Below, piece after piece: positions 12,301 through 23,145 of a stretch of 64,000 nucleotides of DNA. The notes under the pieces are model-generated. The model searched no databases. It was not told the DNA's origin and worked only from the letters and a program-made list of their open reading frames with translations. Both the position numbers and the translations under genes were made by a program. Position 1 is the first letter of the stretch. Every line of letters starts with the position of its first letter. Origin of the DNA: Torreya grandis (Eukaryota > Streptophyta > Pinopsida > Cupressales > Taxaceae); NCBI GenBank assembly GCA_037957365.1, contig JARHVA010004807.1, positions 962,501 to 1,026,500 of the forward strand. The letters run 5' to 3'.

Positions 12301-14383
12301 CTATCAGTTTTGGGGAAGGAGGGTGATAAGGTGACCAAGAGATATTTGAAAATTTATATAAGTTGTGGAAATATAAATAAAATAAAAAAAACATGGTAAA
12401 TATCCCATATAATTATTAATTCCATCTTGTAATTCTAGACCCTCAAACTTGCAGGCATGCCTAGTAGGCAAGGTGTAGGCCTAGAAGCCAAATGGTAGGT
12501 CAATTTCACTTATAACTATAAGTAAGACTTATAAATAATTATAAAATGTTTTTAGGGTGAATTTAGACATTTAAAATCTCTTGTTATGCATATAAAACAT
12601 AAATAAGGCCATTTTTGGGCTCAGGACTAAATCAGACTTATGGAAAATGTGAAAACAAGCTCAATAAGGTGATTTCAAATGGTCACATATTTCATGAGGA
12701 TTTTCATGGAGGTCAAAGGAGTTTATATAAGTTTATATTGGATATATAATTTTATCTTGTGTAATATTTTTTCAAATTCAATGTCCCACTTACATGAACA
12801 AAGCTTAAGAGGGTAAACAGACCTAAACCCTTGCCAACCCTTAGATAAGGCCCTGATGAAGTAAATTGAGATGGAAAGATAATATAATGTCATATTTTGA
12901 CCATAAAATTTATTTAAAATTGTATATTACTATTTCAATATCCTTCTCATCCTTTTTATTTGTACAAAACTATATGGATGCAGTAGAAAATAGGGTATTT
13001 TTGCTTATTTTATTTGTTGTGCAGGTTCCATGAGGTTTCAAGAGATTTAAATCACATGGAAGGGAAGATTATTAATTAAGATAATTCATAATATTAATTT
13101 AATTCCTTGGAAAAAATACTAAGTGCGTTTACCAACTACTTCATCTAATCCATCCAAAACTAGTATAGTGAGCATGATGGCGAGAAGTGTGAAAACTTCA
13201 AGTGGATGGATTTTTAAGGTGTGACTAAGGATTATAAGGATATGGAGGGTATTTAAAAGTTTAATACACTCCATAACATGTATTTTCATGGAAAAATAAA
13301 TCCAATTTTGAAACTAAGTGTGAGGGGTGACTTAAAAAGGAGTTTTTTAGACTGTAGGCAGTGATGGCTCACTTCCAAGAGATTTTAGATGAGTAGGACT
13401 GAAAATAATGCATGGAGAGATATGTATAAAAGACTTACCTATAATTAAAATAATCATACCTATACCTAATCAGTTTTTGGATGTTAAAATAGGGCTAAAT
13501 CATGAAGGCAATTTTTTGAGCTAGAATGAGAACTTCTATGCCACATTTCATAAATCTCATGACTTGAGATGCCACTTCGCCTTCCTAAATTTTCATGGTT
13601 TATTTCAAATATTCTTCTCATTCATATGTAACTTCTTGGATCAGATTTAAAAGTGTCCTTATTACCTTTGTACTTATATTTTCCCATCTCTCTCTCAAGT
13701 TATATAAGAACTAGCCATTTTGGCCTTTGTAAACTATGTTCCACTTGAGTATGGAAAAGCCTTGCTCATTTGCATACCATTTGATAAATAATACTACTTA
13801 TTTTTACCTCTTATATGATTTATCATAGTGTTTTTTACTTGGATGATTGATTTTGCTTAGTGGTGACTTGTTATTTCCTTAGCATTATTGTTTCATTCTC
13901 TCACCTATTTGTAGTTAGAAAGCTTCTTCTTGTAGGGCATGTGAATTGTTTATGTGTCAAGTTTGAGTGAGTTAGTATATTAAAATAGTGCCATTTTATA
14001 CCTCTTTTATATTCCTCCTAGAAGCTATTTGGTAGTCATTCATCACAACTTCATAATGTAATATTGATGTGAGAAGATGCAGATTAGAGAAGTGTATGTT
14101 TGGTTAGTCACTTGTTCTCATGTGTAAATGTAGCTAGTTGGTATTCATAAATAAATAAGTTGTATCACATCCTTTAGGATAGTTTAATTTTAGTTTTATC
14201 TCTCCCTTTTCCCTCACAAAGTTTAGGTGTAGTAGTGATCCAAAGTGGTACATCAAGTGAGCTAGCCCTATTTAGAGATTCACTTCATTCTTAGGCTCAC
14301 CCATAGCCTAGAGGTGTTTCAATTATGCCACTTGGATGAGGAGAGATGAGACATATCCTAAAAATATTAAGATCCAAGTGACA
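9356..14383 (+). repeat. Element A 5' LTR (~5.0 kb)
   Basis: Starts TAACCAAATTTGACCCTA (TGACC in the 3' copy) and is collinear with 17317-22041 from end to end, for example CAATATATCATTTTGAGTCA near 9510 and 17470, and GTAGTAGTGATCCAAAGTGG near 14230 and 22021. Homology to the 3' copy ends at 14252, but I place the LTR end at 14383 (AAGTGACA) because the primer-binding site follows. About 8 mismatches per 104 bp in a sampled stretch. It contains no protein-coding frame of note. Confidence 0.8.
11174..11892 (+). repeat. Degenerate ~180-bp sub-repeats inside the 5' LTR of element A
   Basis: The block CACCTAYAGG recurs at 11174, 11332, 11522, 11705 and 11883. It is often followed by a second block such as ACAACTAACTCAAGAGCACA or TAGTTGACTGT. 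The spacing is 158-190 bp. The same five positions are preserved in the 3' LTR, so the repeats predate the insertion. Confidence 0.6.
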
Positions 14384-14391
14384 ATAGTTTT

Positions 14392-14411
14392 TGGTATGCT
14401 TAGTGGGACTC
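14392..14411 (+). other. Primer-binding-site-like sequence of element A
   Basis: TGGTATGCTTAGTGGGACTC, eight bases after the proposed LTR end. It matches 14 of 20 positions of the sequence at the equivalent place in element B (22682-22701), which fixes the plus orientation and suggests both use the same tRNA primer type. I cannot name the tRNA with confidence. Confidence 0.55.
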
Positions 14412-14589
14412 TTGGTCCAAGAAGTTGAAAGATTTTTGGTGTTATCTTTCAACACATCAGCCTTTTGAGGCATCTATCTAAACATCAATAGAGACTCCAA
14501 AGTTACATCAGCTGGTCAATCAACCCAAGTATTAATTTTGAATATTGTTTATAATCTTTCCTTGTGTTCTTTATTCCTAATGAAGTTCC

Positions 14590-16896
14590 ATGGTTGACTT
14601 TGGTGATGAGTACTATTTTACACAAGTTGGTGAGAGATTTCAAGTTTATGGCATTCTCTATCAGATTTTGTGTGAATATTACCAATATTTTCATGATCCA
14701 TATCAACTTTAACATGAATATTATCCACCTTTTTATGAGTTGTATCATCCCTATAACTATATTTCTCAATATCTTTCTCCTCCTAGTCAACCTAGTCACT
14801 TCTCAAGTCAATCCATTTCCACTTTCAAGCAAACTCTATTAGGCTATGAGAAATACATGATAGATATTGACACAGAAAGGGGATATGGTCTAGAGATTCC
14901 TAGCTATTTCATTCATAAGGTGAGATATGTGTTAGAGATAGTCAAAAGAGAGTGGGCACCTATTGAGAGAGCCAATTGGCAAAGGCTCACAAGTGAGATG
15001 CTAGATGTGAGTGGCCTAGTTTCATCCTTGAAAGATAGGCTAAAAATTCATGAGAAACAACCTCACCAAACCTATCAAAATTCATATCCAATTCCCTAAG
15101 ATTTCTATTAGTCATATTTGACCCCTATCCATGAGCCCAATCAAGCTTATCAAAGCCATCTTTTTCCCAATCAGCTATAAGAGAGAGTTGGGAAGACAAA
15201 CCTTATTTTTGAAGCAAATATTGATAGGAAGATTGAGTTAGCCAATAATTATATAAAATAGTCTATATCATCAAAAAAGGAAGTGGAATTAAATCCCTCA
15301 TTTCCCTCTCCCATTACATCCCCACCTCAAGAAGAGACCTCTAGATATGAGATTCCAAGTTGGAGACAAGGTGGAGAATCTAAGCCTAAAGAGACTCCAA
15401 GTTTATTGAATACTTCATCCACTCCTCAAATTAAATAACCATCTCAAGAAAATACTCCTAATACTAACATCCTAAGATGGAATAAGATAGTGGAATCATG
15501 GGGAAAAAAAGAAGATAGAAGCCTTGAAAAGGAGGGTGAATTTGAGAAAGATCTTGATCCTATGTAAGTCCCTCCCACCCTTCTTCAAGATACCTATTAT
15601 ATTCCATGTCATTTATCTTGTACTCCTTATCCTCATGATGATGCCTATCAAATTCAAGAGATACTTTTCCAAGTGAACCTAGCCAAACAAATTGAAGAGT
15701 TAGAGTCAAGGATGAAATTTCTAAGCCAAGGTGTGATGGAAGGTTTAGACCCAAAATAATATCCTATGCCAAAACACACCCCATATAACATCCCTCAAGA
15801 GAGTGCTCAAGTTGGATCAAATTTCAATGAATTTATTTTCAAGTGGAAGGAAGATAACCAAGCTATTTTAGCCCAAGGTCTTCCTACCCTTCCTCAAGAA
15901 CTCCCAAGAGAATCCCCTACAATGCATTCTCAACCTAATTTTGAGTCTTATGTTCCACTTATACCAACTATTTAATCTTATCCTCACCCCATCACCCTTT
16001 TCCTTGATGGACCTATGGTATAGGAACTTAAAGAGGAGCTTTTGGTTGAGGATAATTTATAACTCTTGCACGAATAAAATGCAACTCCTTGGCAACCTCA
16101 ATGGGCTAAGTCACATGATTACAAGATTCCTAGTCTTGGCATCACCAATAAGGAGAAGGAGATTGAATATATTGCAGCCCTTGAGAAGTAAATTTAGGTT
16201 ATGATAGCTGAGATGCAACTTGAGATCCCTCAAGAGGTCCTAAGTGCTAAGGAAGAGGTGAATCCTTGTGTTGAGTCTTCTTGTTTGGTTGATAATGAAG
16301 AATGCCTTCCTTGGATTAAATAAGAAATATTGAATTAAGTCCTTTTAGATTCTAAAGAAGAGAATGAAGAATCTTCTCTTGTTATTCCCCTTCATGATTT
16401 TGATCAAAGAGAAGATGAAGACTTGTGGAAACAACTTGAAAACATTTACAATGAGTTTGATTCTTTCAAGGGGTGTAAAAATTCCTTAGAGCTGATTGTA
16501 AGTGATGGTAAGCAAGATGACATTTTGAAAAATGTCATAAAAGAGACAAAGAAAATTCCACCTCAGCCTTTGGAGGTGAAAACAAACTTCTACTAGCCTC
16601 AATCTTCCAAGGAATAAGAAACCATTCCTCTTGAAATCATGCCAAAAAAGAAGATGAAAGTTGGTCATGAGATAAAGAGTGGGTAGAAATATGAGGTATG
16701 TGTACAAGGCCAAGAGGAATAAATTTAAATTGGAGACATATTTTAAGATTGTCTACTTGAGAGCATACCAAGCGAAGTGACAAGTAAAAAATCTGATCCA
16801 TCAAGTATCTAATCCAAAGAGCAACATGTTTGGTACCATGTTCCATCTCATGAAGAAGGAGATGCAAGGAACTTTCCTTTTGATCTTGGAAAGTGA
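14590..16896 (+). pseudogene. Element A gag-like ORF: 769-codon frame with 23 in-frame TAA/TAG and no internal TGA
   Basis: The frame begins ATG-GTT-GAC at 14590 and ends TGA at 16894-16896. I read it codon by codon. No insertion or deletion breaks it, yet it holds 17 TAA and 6 TAG and no internal TGA. Gln codons are 41 CAA and 3 CAG; 11 TGG remain. The N-terminal third is rich in Tyr, Gln and Pro (residues ~20-85); residues ~90-155 look folded; the rest is acidic and Lys/Pro-rich, with a coiled-coil-like stretch near residues 360-385. There is no zinc knuckle, protease or RT motif. Position after LTR and primer site suggests a gag-like structural protein, but I do not recognise the family. 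The stops are best explained by C-to-T decay of Gln codons. The frame is not translatable with the standard code beyond short pieces. Confidence 0.7.
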
Positions 16897-17316
<420 letters not shown>

Positions 17317-20300
17317 TGACCAAATTTGACCCTATAGGTCAAATTGGGACCCCTATAGGTTAAAACTTGATTTTATGTGTTTATAGGGGTCTAATATTAT
17401 GTAATAATGGGTATTATATATCTTTTGATGTTATTCCATATCACATTAGTCTTGGTCATTAGTCATATTAGCCAATATATCATTTTGAGTCATTTGAGGT
17501 TCATAAATAAAACATTAAATGAGTTGTACATCCTCATTGGGAAGTGTGAAGGTTCCAAAATGTGATTTCACATCCCATGTGTCTTAATAAGTCTTTAGTA
17601 ACTATTACTAACTAAAAAGTGATAGGTTATTCAGAAGAAAGAGTAGTTTCCTTTGAAAAGAGAAAAGTTTGGCACTTGAATGACCCACAGGGGAGTGTGA
17701 CACATGGGATAAGGTTAGGGAATGTATCTTCAGATTCCTCAAGATTATTTCAACATTTGAAATTATTTATAATTTCCAATTTTGAGCTAAAACCATTCTA
17801 CTCCTTCACCCTTCTAGACACACAGAACCAGTCTTTAGGTTTATACTTGGTACCACCAATAGGGGAAGTTTTATAAAAATTACTCCTAAGAGTGTAAACT
17901 ACACTCATTCAGATTCTATTTGATGTTTGGTTTTACAGGAATCGTGACTTGTGATTTATGAACCATTCCTAAAAAGTTGACCCATCTAATTTACTTGCTA
18001 ATCTGTGCACCCTACATGTTTTGTTTTGGTTTGGAAAAAATCATACAATCTAAATGTTGGGATTGATTCTAGAGGATGTTGAATACCTCCTCTAATGTTC
18101 TCCTTGTATTCAATGTACTATTTTTTCCCTCTTCTTTCAATCTTTAGTCTCAAAATCAATCTTCATAGTTTGTAGTCATATTCAAGAAACACAGTGACAT
18201 TAGCATGCACAGTCAACTTTCTACTTGTTCTTGACTGTAACCATGGTGCTTGAGGAGTGTCACATTGAAAATGAAGTGTGAGATATTTTATTGAGTCTTG
18301 AAACATATTTATTTATGATCTCAACATCATGATATGATTTCAAGTAATTATAAAATCATATTTTTTGGTACATTGCTCCAACTCTGTTTACTGCTTGTAT
18401 ACCTTTCAAAGTGCATCTATAGGAGCCCTTGAGATGACATCATAATGGAATGGGAGTTTTGGTAGGTGTTTAAATATTTTTAAGTGCTAAAAAAGCATTT
18501 GGAAACCTTGGTGAAGTTTTAGAGTGATTTAAAAACACATATGCCCTACTCACTTCCTGTTATTCCACATTTACTACCTATACATGACATGTCTAGCTAT
18601 AGGTGGTGTTGGTAGAAGAAAGAGGGTACTTGATGGAAGAATTTGGACAAGTTGGAATCATTTTTGAAGTCCTAATGGTTTAAGTGTATCATGATAGACC
18701 TATTTTTAGGCTATATTGTCAAACATAATGGATAACCATGATCAAAGATTCAAATGATAGTGTTTAGGCTCCTTGTCCCCAAAACATGAAAATAGAGTTC
18801 CTTGATGTTTTGTTGGTATTTTTTAATAGGGTTGTCATGGGATTTGAGGCATCTTGATGAATAAATATTGTATCCCTATAATAGGACAAGACTCTACAAT
18901 ATATGGAGTCAAGATTACTAAGGGAAGATGGTTGTTAGAAGCTCTAAATATGCACCTTAAATCACTAAACTTAGGCAGTGATCACCTATAGGTCTAAGTT
19001 TAAAATAGACCTTTTTTCACCCAAAGTTATAAACTAGACCTTGCCACCATAGTTGAATGTTTCAAAATGGTTTAAAGGGTTAATTATGACCTAATAGATC
19101 ATATAAAGAGGACAATTTATTATCTCTTGTTTCTCATAAACACCTATAGGTACCCTTCACAAGGAGATACACACCTACAACTGACTCAAGAGCACACAGT
19201 CCAAGATGGAATCACCAAGGTTTCTAGATGAGAGATGTTTCTAAATGGTTAAAATAATTAATTATGATTTAAAATCAACTAAAATAAAATGATATAGTGT
19301 GTTTTACCTCCCATACACACCTATAGGGGTCCTTTCACTTGAAAGCATCCACCTACAATTGACTATAGATGTATACAGTTTATGACCCAATATTAAGTAT
19401 GAAGTTTCAATAGGATAATGACTTTAAAATCCCAAATATTTATTCTTATCATCTCATAGAGTCTCCATGGCTTACATGACATAGGTTTTATAGATAAAAG
19501 GCACCTACAGGCCCCACATAGTCAACTGTAGTTAATTATAAGGGGTAGAGAGCAAAAAGGTTAAGATTATTGGCATGGACTTAACTGAATATGGAATGAG
19601 TAGGTCCAAACAATTAAAAAATTATCTTAGGAGATATAAATAGTCTCATGACACTATCAAACAACACCTAAGCAAACATCACATATAGGTATTGTGTCAA
19701 AGAATAGGAAACACAGTCAAATACATGATCAGCTAGATAGGGTACATGATGGAGGGGTTTTATCAAGGGTTACAATTAGAAAGTGCTTGGAATAGGTCAT
19801 CAGTTGGCATTCACATATCATGAGGTTCTCAAATAAAATTATTAAAGCATAAAAACCCTCTCTAAGGGAAATACACAGTCAGTCTATGACTGTCATACAC
19901 ACAGTCTACCTTTTTCCAAGTTTGTCTTAGGTTTTTATGTTTTTGGGAGGTCAAATGGAATCATCAAAGGTCCATTTTTTGTACAGACCATCTTTATGGG
20001 TTATTTAAACCCATCAAACATTTTTCTTGTCTAGATAAATAGGGGAAGTTCCCTCTATTTTGTCTTTGGTAGAGGGCACTTCCCTTGAGCATAAACTATC
20101 ATTTTTGGGGAAGGTGGGTGATAAGGTGACTAGGAGGTATTTGAACCTTGATAGAAGGTGTTTAAAGTTGAATCAAATCCAAACCAACATGGGGAAAAAC
20201 CCAAAAAATGAGTAATTCCATCTTGGAAGTCTAGACCCTCAAACTTACAGGCAAGCCTAGTAGGCAAGGTGTAGGCCTAAAAGGCAAATGGTGGGTCACT

Positions 20301-22041
20301 TTCACTTCTATCTCTAAGTGAGCATTATAACTGATTGGAAAATGTTTATAGGGTGAAGTTATACATTTCCAATCTCTTGGTATTCAAACAAAACACAAAG
20401 AAGGCCATTTTTATGTTCAGGACCAAATCAAACCTATGTAAAATGTGAAAACAAGCTCGATAAGGTGATTTCAAATGCTCACGTCTTTCATGAGGCTTTG
20501 AATGTAGGTGAAGGGAGTTAAATAAGTTGACATTGGTCATATAATTTTATCTTGTGTAATTTTTTTGCATATTCAACATCCCACCTGCATGAACAAAGCT
20601 TAAGAGGTAAATAGACCTAAACCCTTGCAAACCCTTGGATAAGGATCTGATGAAGGAAATGGAGATGGAAATATAATATAATGGCATATTTTGACCATTA
20701 AAGTGCTTTAAAATTGTAGAGGAGTCTTTCAATCTCCTTCTCATTCTTTTGAGTTATACCGAACTATATAGATGGAATACAAAATAGGGTAATTTTGATT
20801 AGTTTATGTGTTGCACAAGTTACAGGAGGTTCTAATAGATTATAATCACATGGAAAGGAATATTAGGACTTAATATAATTCATAATGAAAATTTTATTCC
20901 TTATAAAAACTACTAAGTGTGTTTACCAACTACTTCATCTTAGCTAGTCAACACTAGTATAGTGAGCATCATGGGAAGAAGTGTGAAAACTTCAAGTGGA
21001 TGGATTTTTAAGGTGTTCCTAAGGATTATAAGGAAATGGAGGGTATAAAAAAGTTTAATTTACTCCCTCACATGGATTTTCATATAAAAATAAATCCAAT
21101 TTTGAGGCCAAGTGTGAGGGGTGACTGAAAAAGGAGTTTTTTAGGCTGCAGGTAATGATGGCTCATTTCCAAAAGATTTCAGATGAGTAGGACTAAAAAC
21201 AATACATGGAAAGGCATATTTGAAATACTTACCTCTCATTCCAATCATTATACCTATCCCTAATAAATTTTTGGATGTTCAATGGGGCTAAATCATGAAC
21301 GTAGTTTTTTGAGCTAGAATGAGAACTTCTACATCACATTTCATGAATCTCATGACTTGAGATGCCACTTGGGCTTCCTAAATTTGCATGGTTCATTTAA
21401 AATATTATTATCATGCATATATAACTCTTTGTTTTAGATTGAAAATTTTCCTTATGACCTTTGGAATTTTATTTTCTCATTTCTCTCTCAAGTTATATAA
21501 GAACTAGCCATTTTGGCCTTTGTAAACTATGTACCACTTGAGTATGGAAAAACCCTATTCATTTTCATATAATTTGATGAATAATACTACTAATTTTAAC
21601 CTCTTCCATGATTATTTATAGTTTTTTTTACTTGGATGATTGATTTTTATTAGTGATGACTTTCTGTTTCCTTAACATTATTGTTTCATTTTCTCACCTA
21701 TTTATAGTTGGAAAGCTTCTTCTTGCAGGGCATGTGAAGTGTTTTATGATGTGCCAAGGTTGAGTGAGTTAGTCTATTCAAATAGTGTGATTTTAGGCCT
21801 CTTTTCTAGTCTTCCTATCCTAAACAGTCATCACAATCTCATAACGTAATATTTATGTGAGAAGATGTAGATTGGAGAAGTGTATGTTTCGTTAGTCCCT
21901 TGTTGTCATGTGTAAAATGTAGTTAGTTTTTAGTCTTCAATAAATTTGGTGTATCGCCTCCTTTAGGATAGTTTTATTTGAGTTTTATCTCTCCATTTTC
22001 CCTCACAAATTTTAGGTGTAGTAGTGATCCAAAGTGGTACA
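17317..22041 (+). repeat. Element A 3' LTR (4.7 kb, right end missing)
   Basis: Starts TGACCAAATTTGACCCTATA and ends at GTGGTACA. Aligned with the 5' LTR it lacks the last ~131 bp. It carries the same sub-repeats at 18983, 19141, 19318, 19502 and 19680. An 85-codon open frame at 17619-17876 also lies in the 5' copy, broken there, and looks like chance. Confidence 0.85.
18983..19689 (+). repeat. ~180-bp sub-repeats in the 3' LTR of element A
   Basis: CACCTATAGG-type blocks at 18983, 19141, 19318, 19502 and 19680 (spacing 158-184 bp), matching the five blocks of the 5' LTR one for one. Confidence 0.6.
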
Positions 22042-22084
22042 TCTCCTCAAAGGGTGAAAATTAAAGTGAAAACAATTATTACAT
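22042..22084. other. Junction filler between element A and LTR B
   Basis: About 43 bp (TCTCCTCAAAGGGTGAAAAT...) that align neither with LTR A nor clearly with LTR B. CTCCT at 22043-22047 is a weak 4/5 match to CTTCT at 9351-9355, the only candidate target duplication. It may be filler from a deletion that removed the end of A's LTR. Confidence 0.4.
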
Positions 22085-22678
22085 GTCTCCAGTATATAAT
22101 TAAATAATCCCTCCTATTCCTCCAAGATTCCACAATTTCTCCTATCTCCATTAATCAAATTAAATAATCTCCACTATCTCCACTATTTAATTTTATAATC
22201 CCTAAATTCCCCATTTGTTTTCCACCATCTAATTTTATAATCCTAATATTACCACTATCTAATTTAATAATCCTCAAATTTGACCAATTCTATACCCTTG
22301 ATCAAGATCAATGGTTCATATCATCCTGGTAAATCTATAAATGAAGTCATCTACCTTCATTTATATTAAGCTTGAATTTTACAATGAAGTGCCATCCATA
22401 ATCGTCTCAAGTTTCAACATCATAAAACATCTAACCAATCAAAACATCAAGTTTGCAAGGACTAGTTTCATCCACACACTTCATTAATCCCTTTAAAACC
22501 ACATATATTTAGATCACAATCAATTCTTAGATAGGGTGAATTGAGGGTATGCTATTTGGTATATTTCACTTTCATTTTCTCTTATTACTCAATATAAAGT
22601 ATGTTGCATAGATTCATTTGCATTTTAATTTGTTTTAAATTTCTACTAGCAATCCTTAATATTTGTTCTTGTGTTACA
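22085..22678 (+). repeat. Element B 5' LTR, second part (after element A)
   Basis: Aligns with 47330-47897: shared blocks include CTATCTCCATTAAT, TAATTTTATAATCC, CTTGATCAAGATCAATGGTT, AACCAATCAAAACATCAAGT and TTCTACTA(G/A)CAATC, ending GTGTTACA. The LTR end is fixed by the primer site that follows. Confidence 0.85.
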
Positions 22679-22681
22679 TTT

Positions 22682-22701
22682 TGCAATGCCTGATGGGACT
22701 A
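22682..22701 (+). other. Primer-binding-site-like sequence of element B
   Basis: TGCAATGCCTGATGGGACTA starts three bases after the LTR end and resembles the equivalent site in element A (14/20). Its position shows that B reads on the plus strand. Confidence 0.55.
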
Positions 22702-22770
22702 CGTACCTCACAACTATCTTTTGAATCATAGACACCTCTTCTCTAAAAAATAAAATAACCTTATTTTGGA

Positions 22771-22936
22771 AGTTATAATTTGTTTACTTATAGATTTCTC
22801 ATCAAATACTAGTTCTAATTTGTTTACTTGTAGGCTTCTCATAAAATAGATTTCATTAGATTATAATCTATTTACTTGCAGGTTTCCTATCAAATATAAA
22901 TTTTTAAAGTTCTAATTCATTTACTTGTAAGGTATT

Positions 22937-22989
<53 letters not shown>

Positions 22990-23145
22990 AGTTATAATAT
23001 ATTTACTTGCAGGTTTCTCATCAAAGAGCTTTTCTAAAGTTCTTATCTATTTACTTGTAGGTTTCTCATAAAAGAAATTGTGTTTAAGTTCTAATCTATT
23101 TACTTATAGGTTTCCTGTCAAAAAGTTATTTTAAGACTAATAATC
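22771..23145 (+). repeat. 48-49 bp minisatellite in the leader of element B, seven units
   Basis: Core AGTTCTAATCTATTTACTTG followed by TAGGTTTCTCATCAAA. The TTTACTT anchor falls at 22783, 22823, 22871, 22920, 23002, 23050 and 23099, that is steps of 40, 48, 49, 82, 48 and 49. The long step contains an (AT)n run that grew inside unit four. Confidence 0.85.
22938..22986. repeat. (AT)n microsatellite within the 49-bp minisatellite
   Basis: About 24 AT units sit inside the fourth minisatellite unit and account for its extra length. Confidence 0.95.

Noticed and set aside
14590..16896. A nuclear genetic code in which TAA and TAG mean Gln
   Set aside because: The 23:0 pattern would fit such a code, but CAA remains common, other frames here have TGA stops too, no land plant is known with this code, and CHG/CHH deamination explains the stops more simply.
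17619..17876. 85-residue LTR-encoded protein
   Set aside because: The matching part of the 5' LTR (from about 9655) is not open, and the composition follows the LTR sequence.
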